A stretch of 64,000 nucleotides of DNA. It comes from Staphylococcus chromogenes. Lineage in GTDB: Bacteria > Bacillota > Bacilli > Staphylococcales > Staphylococcaceae. The first letter of the stretch is position 1. Every line of letters starts with the position of its first letter. The position numbers and the translations under genes are program-made. This document shows positions 1 to 10,856 of the stretch, piece after piece. The notes beneath the pieces are model-generated. The model was given only the letters and a program-made list of their open reading frames with translations. It made no database searches and was not told the origin of the DNA. Where the stretch lies: positions 868,001 to 932,000 of the forward strand of contig NZ_CP118953.1 of the NCBI RefSeq assembly GCF_029024625.1. The letters run 5' to 3'.

Positions 1-15
1 ATTGTAGGTGAAACT

Positions 16-831
16 ATGTTAGAACAATTGTTTATATTCTTTAAAAATGTTCCACGACACGTTCGTCACAGTCAATATCGCTTATTTCAACAAAAAAAGC
101 AATTAACGCTCATGGTAGCGATTTTTCTCGCAATAATCTTATTGTTAAAAGTTCTTTTAACTGCAATGGCACTTCCTGAAATTACGCAAGCGACTATCCT
201 GTATCGCTTAGCTGGTTTCTTCATTTTTGGAGTTATCTTCATTGCGATTTGGAACAACTATAAAAATTTCCCTCGGGATTATTATGTGACACGTCACTTT
301 AATAGTAGTCCAATGTTGCATATATTAATTTCAAGTTGTATTTATAGTTTGGTGCTTTTGTTATTGATGACTGTTATAGGAATTGTCAAGCCCGTGAATG
401 CGGACACTTTAATTGTAGGTGTATTATTTTATACATTTATGACATTTATATTTATAGCACTTTTATCCTACTTGTTAGGACTTATTCGTATCATTTATGC
501 CAAATTAGATGTGATTTTTTACATTTTGGTGTTCATTGTCTTTTGTTTGTTACCTATTATTTTTATAAAAGGAACGATTCATGGTGGCTTATCACATTTC
601 CTTATGCTTAATCCGGTGTACTATTTAGTCAATGGGTTTCAACAATCTGTAATTGTTGGCTCTCACGCTTTAAATCATCTTGGTTATCATTTTTATTTTA
701 TTTGTTGGATCGGTTTATTGACTGTACTCAATTTTGCGCTTAATGACTATGTTTCACAACTGAGACCAAATGAACACATTCAAACGCAAGTGCATGCAAA
801 AACGGGGCTGGAACATAAAGATTACCAATAA
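16..831 (+). CDS. ABC-2 type permease, TagG/TarG-like
   Basis: A 271-residue integral membrane protein with about six hydrophobic segments (roughly residues 30-50, 63-80, 103-123, 132-155, 163-183 and 225-243). The length, layout and a late NPVYYL motif near residue 200 resemble the permease half of polysaccharide or teichoic-acid ABC exporters such as TarG (about 270 residues). No ATPase partner is visible inside the window. The ATG follows a GGTGA ribosome site. A strong stem-loop follows the stop codon, so this is the last gene of its unit. The family is reasonably supported by layout; the substrate is unknown, and a teichoic-acid role is only a resemblance. Confidence 0.6.
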   Translation: MLEQLFIFFKNVPRHVRHSQYRLFQQKKQLTLMVAIFLAIILLLKVLLTAMALPEITQATILYRLAGFFIFGVIFIAIWNNYKNFPRDYYVTRHFNSSPMLHILISSCIYSLVLLLLMTVIGIVKPVNADTLIVGVLFYTFMTFIFIALLSYLLGLIRIIYAKLDVIFYILVFIVFCLLPIIFIKGTIHGGLSHFLMLNPVYYLVNGFQQSVIVGSHALNHLGYHFYFICWIGLLTVLNFALNDYVSQLRPNEHIQTQVHAKTGLEHKDYQ

Positions 832-837
832 TTAGAA

Positions 838-880
838 AGCCATCAAAATTTATCTAAGAATAAATTTTGATGGCTATTTT
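838..880 (+). terminator. Rho-independent terminator
   Basis: A perfect 15-bp stem (838-852 with 861-875) with an 8-nt loop, followed by a short T-rich stretch, directly after the TagG-like permease. Confidence 0.85.
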
Positions 881-1295
881 GATACAACTTAGTTCATAAA
901 AATTGAGTTGGTAAAGCAGATTTTATAACTTTAGAGCGATGAATAATTATAGCAAATTTGATGGTTTCCTAAGCTGAGACTTCTGAGGCATCTAGCCGAA
1001 ACCGAAATTCCATTTTAAGATTTTTTGCTGACTACAATAAAATAGTGGCAGTAGCTGACTGGATTACGTATGCGCTTTTCAAGCTTTACCCAACTTTAAA
1101 TAAGGACCACCTATTCACGTATGTTCATAGGTGTACTGAAGACGTAACTCATTACATTCCTAACGTCTTCAAGCACCGGCAGGCATTACTACGAAATCAA
1201 ATAGATTTCTGTAATGCACCAAGAAAAGCAAGGCTTTATGGAACAATCAAATAAATGAAATTAATTATGTCTCACCCCCGCTTTTTTATAATACA
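881..1295. other. Intergenic region with two hairpins, no convincing gene
   Basis: This stretch between a terminator and the convergent YfhP-like gene contains two adjacent inverted repeats: CACCTAT/ATAGGTG at 1108-1114 and 1127-1133, and GAAGACGT/ACGTCTTC at 1138-1145 and 1163-1170. A 69-codon frame starting with GTG at 1045 lacks a ribosome site and resembles nothing I know. The composition recalls dispersed staphylococcal intergenic repeats (for example the GTAGCTGACTGG stretch near 1050), which is a recollection and not a match I could test. Confidence 0.4.
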
Positions 1296-2273
1296 TTAGT
1301 GTGCAAAGAGTTTTTTCATTAGTTTTTCTTCGGTGAAGACCCATCCAGTATAGGAGTGGATGACTTTCATATTTTCATCAAGGTGTGCGATGGCTACAAA
1401 TTGATAGTGGTCATTTTTTAAATAACGCAAATCAATAAAACGTAACTCTGTAGTTTTATTATCAATATGTTCAATATGCCAACGATAAATAGATGAAAAA
1501 TTCAAAAATGCACGTATGTTAGAATCATATTGTGCATATTGCATTACGACATCACTTGGGTAAGGTTGTCGTTCGACTTTATCGCTAAATACAATATTTC
1601 GACCATAACTTCGACCTACATAATCATGTTTTTCTGTTTGAATAGCGATGCGCCATTGGAAAAAGCGAATTGTAGGGGCTACAAACACTTTTATTGGTGT
1701 CCCTAGATGTTCAACTTGGTTTAACGCTTGTTTTTTCAGCCAACTCTGCATAATAAAACGTAAAATGTAATACATGATGAGTAGAATAAGGATAGGGCCA
1801 AAAACAATGTAAGGATGTACGCCTAAAGCCCATATAACAATACCAATCATCAAAATAAAAAAGATGATAGGGTCAAATGTGTTAATCACACTGAGTTGAA
1901 TCCATTTGTTGGAAATAGGCCGTAGCGCTTGGGTGCCGTATGAATTGAAAATATCTACAAAGACATGTAAAAATACAGCCAACTGTGCCCATAACCATAC
2001 ATGAAAAGGATCGACATGGGTAAAAACACTAAACACAAGCAAAGTGAGTAGCAATGGCCAAAATAGTGTGAAAGGAATAGAATGTGTAATGCCTCTATGA
2101 TTAGAAATATAAGTTGCATTATCTTTTAATTTTAAAACTGTATCAATGTCAGGAATTAACGAACCAGCAATTAGAACCGTTGCAGTTGCAGCAATGTTTT
2201 GCCCTAAGGCAGGGTCCGTTGTTGCAATGGCCGTTAACCCAACACCGATTGCGATATGCGTCGCAGTATCCAT
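1296..2273 (-). CDS. YfhP-like membrane metal-dependent hydrolase (DUF457)
   Basis: Membrane protein of the YfhP/DUF457 family (putative membrane-bound metal-dependent hydrolase). The N-terminal half has several hydrophobic segments and family features: an early DTATHIAIG, SLIPDIDTV near residue 40, and NHRGITHS near residue 60, where the His and Asp residues are candidate metal ligands. The C-terminal third is soluble. I place the start at the ATG at 2273 (325 residues); a GTG at 2282 is in frame but has no better ribosome site. It is transcribed divergently from mutY, as I recall for related genomes. The biochemical function is not established. Confidence 0.75.
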   Translation of the reverse strand: MDTATHIAIGVGLTAIATTDPALGQNIAATATVLIAGSLIPDIDTVLKLKDNATYISNHRGITHSIPFTLFWPLLLTLLVFSVFTHVDPFHVWLWAQLAVFLHVFVDIFNSYGTQALRPISNKWIQLSVINTFDPIIFFILMIGIVIWALGVHPYIVFGPILILLIMYYILRFIMQSWLKKQALNQVEHLGTPIKVFVAPTIRFFQWRIAIQTEKHDYVGRSYGRNIVFSDKVERQPYPSDVVMQYAQYDSNIRAFLNFSSIYRWHIEHIDNKTTELRFIDLRYLKNDHYQFVAIAHLDENMKVIHSYTGWVFTEEKLMKKLFAH

Positions 2274-2361
2274 AAGCGTCACTCATTTCTTACTTATTTA
2301 AACATAGTATAATCTATATTTACACTGAACAAAAATAATCAACCACTTGAAGGAGAATTTT

Positions 2362-3414
2362 ATGCATAATCCAGAGCGTTTTAAAAGTGATCTTATAAAT
2401 TGGTTTGAAATCAATCAGCGCCAAATGCCTTGGCGTGAGACTTCGAATCCTTACTATATTTGGGTGAGCGAAGTAATGCTACAACAAACACAAGTGAATA
2501 CAGTGAGAAGTTATTATTTAAAATTTATAGAACGCTTCCCGACAATTGAAGCTTTAGCAAATGCGAGCGATGATGATGTTTTAAAATATTGGGAGGGATT
2601 AGGCTATTATAGCCGAGCGCGCAATTTTCACACAGCCGCAAAAGAAGTGGCTCAAAATTATGGGGGACAAGTCCCTGTTCAGCCCGAAGTGTTTAAAACA
2701 TTGAAAGGAGTGGGACCTTATACCCAAGCTGCTGTTATGAGTATTGCGTTTAACCATCCCTTGCCGACAGTCGATGGCAATGTTTTTAGAGTGTGGTCTC
2801 GACTCAACAATGATGATTCAGATATCGCATTACAAACGACAAGAACGAAATTTGAAGCGGCCTTAAGACCCTACGTAGAAACGGAAGCAGGGACTTTTAA
2901 CCAAGCGATGATGGAGCTAGGGGCATTAATATGTACACCGAAAAACCCATTATGCTTATTTTGTCCTGTACAAACCCATTGTGAAAGTTATGGAAAAGGG
3001 ACTGTGCTAGACTTACCTGTGAAAACAAAAAAGGTAAAAAGAAAAACAGAAACTTATAATGTCTATTTGATAGAAAATGAACATCAAGAATATGTTATTG
3101 AGCAAATAACAGCCAATTTGTTAACTCATATGTGGGAATTTCCAAAGCATCCGTCAGCAACAAGTTTGGATGAGTTAAAAGCAATTTATGGCGATACTTT
3201 TGAAGTGAATCATGAAAAAATAGACACGATGAAACAACAGTTTACACATGTCACATGGGTGTTAGAAGTCTATAGAGCAAGTGTAAATCTAGAAAAATTT
3301 AAATTGCCCTATGAAGATTCCGCATGGTTATCACCTAAAAACCGTGATCAATTTACTTTACCAGCGTCGATGAATAAAATTTATGAAAAGTATTGTAAGC
3401 GGAATGGTAAGTAG
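2362..3414 (+). CDS. mutY: A/G-specific adenine glycosylase MutY
   Basis: Removes adenine mispaired with 8-oxoguanine in base excision repair. The predicted 350-residue protein shows the catalytic Glu37 in SEVMLQQTQV, a helix-hairpin-helix GVGPYTQAAV at 116-125, the catalytic Asp138 in VDGN, and the [4Fe-4S] ligands Cys191, Cys198, Cys201 and Cys207 (C-x6-C-x2-C-x5-C). A NUDIX-like C-terminal domain for recognising 8-oxoG starts near residue 225. The start is the ATG at 2362, six bases after AAGGAG; an upstream TTG at 2347 lies before that ribosome site and is unlikely. ntdP follows. Confidence 0.96.
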   Translation: MHNPERFKSDLINWFEINQRQMPWRETSNPYYIWVSEVMLQQTQVNTVRSYYLKFIERFPTIEALANASDDDVLKYWEGLGYYSRARNFHTAAKEVAQNYGGQVPVQPEVFKTLKGVGPYTQAAVMSIAFNHPLPTVDGNVFRVWSRLNNDDSDIALQTTRTKFEAALRPYVETEAGTFNQAMMELGALICTPKNPLCLFCPVQTHCESYGKGTVLDLPVKTKKVKRKTETYNVYLIENEHQEYVIEQITANLLTHMWEFPKHPSATSLDELKAIYGDTFEVNHEKIDTMKQQFTHVTWVLEVYRASVNLEKFKLPYEDSAWLSPKNRDQFTLPASMNKIYEKYCKRNGK

Positions 3415-3455
3415 CATTTAAAGATTGTGATATAATGTGAAAGTGAGTTTGATAG

Positions 3456-4016
<561 letters not shown>

Positions 4017-4064
4017 TTAAAATCTTCACCTTAGAATGCAACATAATAGAAACACTAAATATTA

Positions 4065-4130
4065 CGAGTGAAATAGAAAAAGTCGGCATATCAATGTCTT
4101 CACTATCTCTATTTCACTCGTCTTATGTTT
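4065..4130. repeat. Long inverted repeat ahead of the ABC exporter
   Basis: CGAGTGAAATAG at 4065-4076 pairs perfectly with CTATTTCACTCG at 4119-4130, and the pairing extends imperfectly inward. It ends about five bases before the ribosome site of the ABC exporter. It could be the ntdP terminator, a protein-binding site, or an mRNA structure limiting exporter translation. Confidence 0.6.
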
Positions 4131-4149
4131 TGTGAAAGGGGATATGTGC

Positions 4150-5886
4150 GTGATAAGACGTTATTTAGAATTTGTAAAGCCATATAAATGGTTGATATTT
4201 GGGACAATCATTGTTGGAATATTAAAATTTGGTATTCCATTATTGATACCGTTATTAATTAAATATGTGATTGATGACGTCATTAATAACGGCGCATTAA
4301 GTATGTCAGACAAATATTCTCATTTGCTGTTTGCTATGGGGATTGCCGCATTTATATTTATCATTGTGCGTCCGCCTATTGAATTTTTAAGACAGTACAT
4401 GGCGCAATGGACAAGTAATAAAATTCTTTATGATATTCGTAAAAAGTTATATAGTCATTTACAAGCTTTAAGTGCACGGTTTTATGCTAATAATAAAGCG
4501 GGTGAAGTGATTTCACGAGTCATTAATGATGTCGAGCAAACAAAAGATTTTATTATGACCGGTTTAATGAATATTTGGCTAGATTGTATTACGATTATTA
4601 TCGCGTTATCCGTGATGTTTTTCTTAGATGTGAAACTGACTGTAGCAGCCATTGTCATTTTACCGTTTTATATTTTAACTGTTTACTTTTTCTTTGGACG
4701 TTTGCGTGCCTTAACCCGTCAACGTTCACAAAAGCTAGCGGAAACCCAAGGCTTTTTACATGAACGTGTAAATGGGATGTCCGTGATTAAAAGTTTTGCA
4801 ATTGAAGAGAATGAAGCGAAAAATTTTGATAAACGTAATTCTAATTTTTTACAAAAAGCATTTAAACATACGCGATGGAATGCCTATTCATTTTCAGCAA
4901 TTAATACAGTGACTGATATTGGGCCATTAATTGTAATTGGATTTGGCGCGTACCTCGCTATTTCAGGTTCTGTCACTGTCGGAACGTTAGCTGCGTTTGT
5001 CAGCTATTTAGAACAACTTTATGGACCTTTGCGTCGTCTCGTTTCCTCATTCACTACGTTGACGCAAAGTTTTGCCTCAATGGATCGTGTATTTCAATTA
5101 TTTGATGAACCCTATGATATTAAAAATACTGAACAGGCAAAAGCGATACCGATACAACAAGGTAATATTGAAATTCGTCATGTTTCGTTTAAATACAATC
5201 AAAATGAGCGTGACATTTTAAAAGACATCAACTTAAATATTCATCACGGTGAAACAGTGGCATTTGTGGGTATGAGTGGTGGAGGTAAATCTACGTTAAT
5301 TAGCTTGATACCACGATTTTATGATGTTACGAAAGGTGAAATATTAATTGATCAACATAATATTAAGGACTTTGAAACAGGAAGTTTACGTCGTCAAATT
5401 GGTTTAGTTCAGCAAGATAACATTTTATTTTCTGATACAGTAAAGGAAAATATTTTGTTAGGACGTCCCGATGCCTCAGATAGTGACGTTATTGAAGCGG
5501 CTAAAAAGGCTAATGCTCATGATTTTATTATGGCATTACCCCATGGCTATGATACGGAAGTTGGGGAACGTGGAGTCAAATTGTCAGGTGGACAAAAACA
5601 ACGTCTCTCAATCGCACGTATTTTCCTAAACGATCCTCCAATTTTGATTTTAGATGAAGCAACGAGTGCACTTGATTTGGAAAGTGAAGCTATCATTCAA
5701 GAAGCATTGAATATTCTAAGTAAAGACCGAACAACTTTAATCGTCGCGCACCGTCTTTCTACAATAACGCATGCAGATAAAATTGTCGTCATCGAAAATG
5801 GGGAAATTGTTGAAATGGGTGCCCATCAAGAATTAATGGCACAACAAGGTGCTTATCAACGCCTTTACAATATCCAAAACTTATAA
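4150..5886 (+). CDS. Sav1866-type multidrug ABC exporter
   Basis: Half-transporter with a membrane domain (six segments, residues 1-320) fused to an ATPase domain. It has Walker [10 protein letters not shown] near residue 374, the Q-loop LVQQDN, the signature LSGGQKQR near 478, Walker B ILILDEAT near 500 and the switch AHRLST. With the start at the GTG at 4150 (eight bases after AAAGGGG) the protein has 578 residues, the length of S. aureus Sav1866, and most of its sequence looks the same as I recall it. The ATG at 4144 is too close to the ribosome site. It works as a homodimer that exports drugs or lipids; the physiological substrate is unknown. Confidence 0.93.
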   Translation: MIRRYLEFVKPYKWLIFGTIIVGILKFGIPLLIPLLIKYVIDDVINNGALSMSDKYSHLLFAMGIAAFIFIIVRPPIEFLRQYMAQWTSNKILYDIRKKLYSHLQALSARFYANNKAGEVISRVINDVEQTKDFIMTGLMNIWLDCITIIIALSVMFFLDVKLTVAAIVILPFYILTVYFFFGRLRALTRQRSQKLAETQGFLHERVNGMSVIKSFAIEENEAKNFDKRNSNFLQKAFKHTRWNAYSFSAINTVTDIGPLIVIGFGAYLAISGSVTVGTLAAFVSYLEQLYGPLRRLVSSFTTLTQSFASMDRVFQLFDEPYDIKNTEQAKAIPIQQGNIEIRHVSFKYNQNERDILKDINLNIHHGETVAFVGMSGGGKSTLISLIPRFYDVTKGEILIDQHNIKDFETGSLRRQIGLVQQDNILFSDTVKENILLGRPDASDSDVIEAAKKANAHDFIMALPHGYDTEVGERGVKLSGGQKQRLSIARIFLNDPPILILDEATSALDLESEAIIQEALNILSKDRTTLIVAHRLSTITHADKIVVIENGEIVEMGAHQELMAQQGAYQRLYNIQNL

Positions 5887-5899
5887 AATCCTAAAGAAA

Positions 5900-5947
5900 C
5901 ACGATACGTTTGAGAAAGGCCATTTCTCATGATGTATCGTGATTTTT
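5900..5947 (+). terminator. Rho-independent terminator
   Basis: Outer stem CACGATAC/GTATCGTG (5900-5907, 5934-5941) and inner stem TGAGAAA/TTTCTCA, followed by ATTTTTA, directly after the ABC exporter. Confidence 0.75.
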
Positions 5948-6049
5948 ATGTTTATATCTGAAAGTCATTTAAAAAGTAATTAAATGGAGTGAAAATATTT
6001 ATATTTAGTGTGAACAAAGGGTATAGTTATTCAAAAAGGGGATATCTGT

Positions 6050-7627
6050 ATGACATTTTTAACGATTTTGCAACTGATTGTTAACATCATCATTGTGGGT
6101 CTACTCATATTTGCACTCATTGCGATTATTGGGTTTTTAATATTTGACCGAAAACAGAAACAACATAGTGTTTTGCGAAATTATCCAGTATTGGCAAGAG
6201 TACGGTATTTCTTGGAAAGTATTGGACCTGAACTTCGACAATATTTATTTTTAAATGATAATGAAGATCAACCTTTTTCGAGAGATCAATATCAACATAT
6301 TGTACTTGCGGGTAAATATAATGATCGCAAAACAAGTTTTGGATCTGAATTGAATTACGATGAAGGTTTTTTTCTCAATAATGCGATGTTTCCAACACAA
6401 CTTTCTGAGCTTGCGCTAGATAACAAACACCTTATTTCGACTTTTGTATACGACATTCAAAGAGAATCACTATTTTCTAGAAAAGAACGCATCCAAGCTT
6501 CAGATATTGAACCTTACTTCTTACATCCGTCGCATTATATTAAGTTTGGAACGGATTTAAAACATCCGTATTATGCGAAGCGCTTAGTAGGTCAATCTGC
6601 TATGAGCTTTGGTGCACTAGGGAGTCACGCAATTACTGCACTTTCAAAAGGATTGGGTCATTCGGGAACATGGATGAATACGGGTGAAGGTGGATTGAGT
6701 ACGTACCATCTAAAAGGGGACGCTGATATCATTTTTCAAATTGGCCCTGGATTATTTGGTGTACGTAATAAAGAAGGGGGCTTTAGTAAATCTGAGTTTT
6801 TGAAAAAAGCAGAAAATCCTAGAATAAAAATGTTTGAAATCAAACTTGCCCAAGGCGCTAAAACGCGTGGGGGTCATATTGAAGGGCATAAAGTTACTGA
6901 AGAAGTCGCGAAAATTAGAAATGTCACACCGTTTGAGACGATTAATTCACCTAACCGGTTCGAATTTATTGACCATCCTAAAGCTTTATTAGAATGGGTT
7001 AACGAATTAAGACAATTGAGTCAAAAACCAGTTGGCTTTAAAATTGTGGTGGGTAATCGGAATGAAGTGAATACGCTCGTTAAAACAATGGTAGAACTCA
7101 ACCTCTTTCCAGACTTTATTACAGTGGACGGAGGAGAAGGAGGCACAGGAGCAACTTTTCAGGAACTACAAGATGGTGTGGGGTTACCTTTATTTACGGC
7201 ACTGCCTATCGTGGATGGAATTTTAAAAGCAAATGGTGTCCGAGATAGAGTTAAAATATTTGCTTCGGGTAAACTCGTGACCCCTGATAAAATTGCTATT
7301 GCCCTTGCACTTGGTGCTGATTTAGTCAACGTTGCACGTGGAATGATGATTAGTGTGGGATGTATCATGAGCCGCCAATGTCATAAAAACACTTGTCCTG
7401 TGGGAGTGGCAACAACAGACCCTAAAAAGGAAAAGGCCCTCGTGATAGAAGAAAAAGAATATCGTGTCGCCAATTACGTCACTTCTTTACATGAAGGGTT
7501 ATTTAATATTGCAGCGGCAGTCGGAGTCACAAGTCCTACTGAAATTGGCCCAGAACATGTCACATTGAAACACAAAAGAGGAGATATTCAAACGATACAG
7601 GATTATCAACTTAAATTAATTCAATAA
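6050..7627 (+). CDS. FMN/Fe-S glutamate synthase-domain protein
   Basis: A 525-residue stand-alone relative of the synthase domain of the glutamate synthase large subunit, resembling B. subtilis YerD. It has an N-terminal membrane helix (residues 3-33) and then the FMN-binding barrel: QSAMSFGALG, NTGEGGLS, KLAQGAKTRGGHIEG and DGGEGGTGAT. Cys438, Cys444 and Cys449 (C-x5-C-x4-C before PVGVAT) match the [3Fe-4S] ligands. The glutaminase domain of full-length GltB is absent, so ammonia or another donor would be used, or the reaction differs. The ATG at 6050 follows AAAGGGGA by eight bases. The true substrate is unknown. Confidence 0.85.
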   Translation: MTFLTILQLIVNIIIVGLLIFALIAIIGFLIFDRKQKQHSVLRNYPVLARVRYFLESIGPELRQYLFLNDNEDQPFSRDQYQHIVLAGKYNDRKTSFGSELNYDEGFFLNNAMFPTQLSELALDNKHLISTFVYDIQRESLFSRKERIQASDIEPYFLHPSHYIKFGTDLKHPYYAKRLVGQSAMSFGALGSHAITALSKGLGHSGTWMNTGEGGLSTYHLKGDADIIFQIGPGLFGVRNKEGGFSKSEFLKKAENPRIKMFEIKLAQGAKTRGGHIEGHKVTEEVAKIRNVTPFETINSPNRFEFIDHPKALLEWVNELRQLSQKPVGFKIVVGNRNEVNTLVKTMVELNLFPDFITVDGGEGGTGATFQELQDGVGLPLFTALPIVDGILKANGVRDRVKIFASGKLVTPDKIAIALALGADLVNVARGMMISVGCIMSRQCHKNTCPVGVATTDPKKEKALVIEEKEYRVANYVTSLHEGLFNIAAAVGVTSPTEIGPEHVTLKHKRGDIQTIQDYQLKLIQ

Positions 7628-7630
7628 ATA

Positions 7631-7700
7631 AAAAAATACGGTGAGTGCTAAGAGAAATGGATTAAAATATCTATTCATCGCACTTACCGTATTTTTATCT
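7631..7700. terminator. Bidirectional terminator
   Basis: AAAATACGGTGAGTGC (from 7632) pairs with GCACTTACCGTATTTTT (7680-7696) with one mismatch. It has A-runs on one side and T-runs on the other, so it serves both convergent genes. Confidence 0.8.
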
Positions 7701-7705
7701 TCAAA

Positions 7706-8800
7706 TTATAAATCAAAGTCTTCTTTAATAATATCGATATCTGGATCGTTTGAATGATATTTAAAGTAGCTAATACGTAAACGATTCAAATGTTCAAGAT
7801 TATATCGATATTCTTCTAAAGCGGCAATTATGTGTATCACATTTGTATTTATATCCGTTGAGTTTGTAGAATTTGATTTAAATTCTTCTTGATAGGCGGT
7901 TAATAAATCTTTTTTGAGGGGATTTGTGATACGACTTTGAAAATCTGGATTATCAAATTTTGCTTTTTTGGTGATACTTATTAGAATCTGCTCATGAAAC
8001 TGTGATAATTCATCGACTTCTAATTTTATCTGTAGAAAGAGAGACTCACTTAAATTAAGCATGTCATTTTGATAACGATTCATGCGTTTAAGTACATCGT
8101 AGGCATCTCTTGTTGAGAGTACGATTTCTTTGAATAAAATTTTCTTACGAGTTTGTGCACGGGCATATTTTTTCGTTAATGAGCGTTCTTCTTTATAAAA
8201 CTCAAACAATTGCTCTAGTTTTACAACGCGTTGGCGCAAACTCTCTAAATCTTGTTTGACGTAATTGAACTCGGTGACGTCATTAAGCACTAAGTTGAAC
8301 CATTTAAAAATATCCGTCGTAATATTGAGTGAATTATAGTAAATTTTAGTTTCAAATTTTGGAGGTAAAAATGTCATATTCACTATGAATGAGCTCAAAA
8401 CACCAATCATGACTAAGATAAAACGGTAAAACGCAGACCAATAAAATGAACCACTATGCTGTCCCATAATAATAAGTGCAGTAACAGTCGCTAATGTAGC
8501 CACATGCTCAATTTTCAATTTAAATAAAATCGCAATGAGTAATATCACCGTCGCCCCCATGATGATAATATTCTTACCAAAGATGGAGACCATAACGATA
8601 GCTAAAATAGCACCTATAACATTGCCTTGAAATTGATCGACGATGGTTTTTAAAGTACGATATACACTCGGCTGCATGGCGACTACAGCAGCAATTCCGG
8701 CAACAGTAATCATCCCTGCATCAGAAGGTAATAAGGAAGCGATAGAAATCGCAAGTATAATGGCGATTCCTGTTTTTAATATTCTCGCACCTAATTTCAA
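7706..8800 (-). CDS. Aromatic acid exporter family (ArAE/FUSC) membrane protein
   Basis: Predicted membrane protein of about 364 residues. The N-terminal half (to about residue 150) is a hydrophobic helix bundle typical of the FUSC/ArAE_1 family, including TVAGIAAVVAMQPSVYRTL and QFQGNVIGAILA. The C-terminal half is charged and helical. I place the start at the TTG at 8800, because the GAAGGAG ribosome site lies about eight bases upstream of it and would abut an in-frame GTG at 8809. The substrate is unknown; exported aromatic acids are only a family-level expectation. hemL, farther upstream in the same orientation, is separated by a 207-bp gap. Confidence 0.75.
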   Translation of the reverse strand: MKLGARILKTGIAIILAISIASLLPSDAGMITVAGIAAVVAMQPSVYRTLKTIVDQFQGNVIGAILAIVMVSIFGKNIIIMGATVILLIAILFKLKIEHVATLATVTALIIMGQHSGSFYWSAFYRFILVMIGVLSSFIVNMTFLPPKFETKIYYNSLNITTDIFKWFNLVLNDVTEFNYVKQDLESLRQRVVKLEQLFEFYKEERSLTKKYARAQTRKKILFKEIVLSTRDAYDVLKRMNRYQNDMLNLSESLFLQIKLEVDELSQFHEQILISITKKAKFDNPDFQSRITNPLKKDLLTAYQEEFKSNSTNSTDINTNVIHIIAALEEYRYNLEHLNRLRISYFKYHSNDPDIDIIKEDFDL

Positions 8801-9016
8801 ATAAAGCACTCCTTCATAAAATATATAGTTGAACCTTGAGAGTTTGAGAGCGAGTTATATTTATTCTAACACCGCAGTGTCTTTTTAAAAAAGTGTCTTT
8901 CACTTAGCTTACATTTAAATTTTAGGGCCAAGGCATTACTTTGCCTCAGCCCTTTGAAACGTAAGCTTTTTTTAATTGCTCTCGTTCTGATATATAGATA
9001 TTATAATATTTTTGCT

Positions 9017-10312
9017 TTATTTGCTAGCTAATTGCTGAAATGCATAATCTGCAGCTTTCAATGTTTGGTCGATATCTTCTTCTGTATGTTCAGTTGTTAA
9101 GAACCACGCTTCATATTTTGAAGGAGCAAGGTTAATGCCTTGTTGTAACATCAATTTAAAGAATTTCGCAAATTGTTCTCCGTCTGATTGGTCAGCTTGG
9201 TCGTAATGCGTCACTTTTTCGTCGGTAAAATAGACCGTTAAGGCGCCACGCACGCGATTAATTGTAGCTTTAATTTGATATTTATCAATAGAAGCTTGGA
9301 GACCTTCTTCAAGACGTGCACCTAATTGATTTAATTTTTCATATACACCCTCTTTTTCTAAAACTTCTAATAAAGCAATACCTGCTTTCATAGAGAGGGG
9401 GTTACCTGCCATTGTTCCGGCTTGATAGGCAGGGCCTAACGGGGCAACTTGTTCCATAATATCCTGGCGTCCGCCATAACCACCAATAGGTAATCCGCCA
9501 CCCACAATTTTACCAAAGGCAGTTAAATCAGGATATACGCCTAGTAAATCTTGAGCTGCACCATAATGGAAGCGGAAAGCAGTAATGACTTCATCATAAA
9601 TCACTAAGCCACCGTATTCATGTGTAATTTCATTGACTGCTTCTAGAAAACCAGGTTGCGGTTCAACCATACCAAAGTTACCTACTATAGGTTCAACAAG
9701 CACACCTGCAACTTGGTCACCCCAGTGAGCCATCGCTTCTTTAAACGCATCAATATTATTAAAAGGTACAGTGATGACTTCTTGTGCTACACTTTTTGGA
9801 ACTCCTGCAGAATCTGGTGAGCCAAGTTGTGAAGGGCCACTACCTGCAGCGACAAGGACTAAATCTGAATGCCCGTGATAACAGCCTGCAAATTTGATGA
9901 TTTTATTTCTGTTCGTATAAGCACGTGCCACACGAATTGTTGTCATGACAGCTTCTGTTCCAGAATTAACAAAACGCATTTTTTCAAGAGATGGAATAGC
10001 TGCTCGCAGTTTTCGTGCGAATTCAATTTCAAGTTCAGTTGGTGTTCCAAATAATACGCCTAATGCGGCTTGTTCTTGAATGGCTTGAGTGATATGAGGA
10101 TGTGCGTGCCCAGTAATAATAGGGCCATAAGCTTGTAAATAGTCGATATATTTATTCCCATCTACATCATATAAATAGGCTCCTTGCCCTTTTTTCATAA
10201 CAACAGGTGCACCGCCACCCACTGCTTTGTAAGAACGTGATGGAGAATTCACGCCGCCTAAAATATATTCGTTAGATTGATTTTGCAAGTTTTCGCTTTT
10301 AGAAAAATTCAT
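9017..10312 (-). CDS. hemL: Glutamate-1-semialdehyde 2,1-aminomutase
   Basis: PLP-dependent enzyme that converts glutamate-1-semialdehyde to 5-aminolevulinate for haem synthesis. The 431-residue sequence carries the class-III aminotransferase landmarks: [18 protein letters not shown] at 117-134, GCYHGH at 143-148, the [11 protein letters not shown] motif near 237-247, and the PLP-binding Lys268 in [11 protein letters not shown]. Staphylococci often carry two such genes; this perR-linked copy corresponds to the one called hemL2 or gsaB in S. aureus. It is divergent from bcp with an 80-bp shared upstream region. The ATG is preceded by AGAGG. Confidence 0.93.
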   Translation of the reverse strand: MNFSKSENLQNQSNEYILGGVNSPSRSYKAVGGGAPVVMKKGQGAYLYDVDGNKYIDYLQAYGPIITGHAHPHITQAIQEQAALGVLFGTPTELEIEFARKLRAAIPSLEKMRFVNSGTEAVMTTIRVARAYTNRNKIIKFAGCYHGHSDLVLVAAGSGPSQLGSPDSAGVPKSVAQEVITVPFNNIDAFKEAMAHWGDQVAGVLVEPIVGNFGMVEPQPGFLEAVNEITHEYGGLVIYDEVITAFRFHYGAAQDLLGVYPDLTAFGKIVGGGLPIGGYGGRQDIMEQVAPLGPAYQAGTMAGNPLSMKAGIALLEVLEKEGVYEKLNQLGARLEEGLQASIDKYQIKATINRVRGALTVYFTDEKVTHYDQADQSDGEQFAKFFKLMLQQGINLAPSKYEAWFLTTEHTEEDIDQTLKAADYAFQQLASK

Positions 10313-10392
10313 CTAATATCAGCCTCTTTTATTTAATATTTTCATCTCATATCGTATCATAAAATAAAAGAAATGAAGAAAGAGGGAGTCAA

Positions 10393-10851
10393 ATGTTAAC
10401 AAATGGCGATCAATTTCCGGATTTTAAATTAGAAAATCAAAATGGTGAAGTCATCACTAAATCTTCATTAAAAGGTCAAAAGGCCATTCTTTATTTTTAT
10501 CCTAGAGATAACACTCCGACTTGTACAACTGAAGCTTGCGATTTTAGAGATCATCTTTCGTATTTTAATGATTTGGATGTAAAAGTCTATGGCATTAGCG
10601 GAGATTCAAAACGTAAACATCAAAATTTTATCGAAAAACATCAACTCAATTTTGATTTACTTGTAGATGAAGATTATCAACTTTCGAAAGCGACAGGGGT
10701 ATATCAGCTGAAAAAGACATTTGGTAAAGAAACAATGGGCATCGTACGCACAACATTCATTATTGATGAAGAAGGTAAAGTGATGGATGTCATTGAAAAA
10801 GTCAAAGTGAAGTCGCAAATGGATCAACTAAAATCAATTCTTCAGGGGTGA
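10393..10851 (+). CDS. bcp: Thioredoxin-dependent thiol peroxidase Bcp
   Basis: A 152-residue peroxiredoxin of the Bcp/PrxQ class that reduces hydrogen peroxide and organic peroxides using thioredoxin. The active-site motif reads YPRDNTPTCTTEAC, giving a peroxidatic Cys44 and a resolving Cys49 five residues later, the usual PrxQ arrangement. The ATG at 10393 follows AGAGGGAG. It is probably co-transcribed with the next dehydrogenase, whose ribosome site overlaps the bcp stop codon. Its location two genes before perR fits peroxide defence. Confidence 0.94.
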   Translation: MLTNGDQFPDFKLENQNGEVITKSSLKGQKAILYFYPRDNTPTCTTEACDFRDHLSYFNDLDVKVYGISGDSKRKHQNFIEKHQLNFDLLVDEDYQLSKATGVYQLKKTFGKETMGIVRTTFIIDEEGKVMDVIEKVKVKSQMDQLKSILQG

Positions 10852-10856
10852 TGAGA

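Noticed and set aside
1045..1254. 69-codon frame beginning with GTG
   Set aside because: No ribosome site, no recognisable domain, and it spans two hairpins.
8925..8965. Imperfect hairpin between the ArAE gene and hemL as a hemL terminator
   Set aside because: Two central mismatches and no clear T-run in the hemL direction; not strong enough to list.
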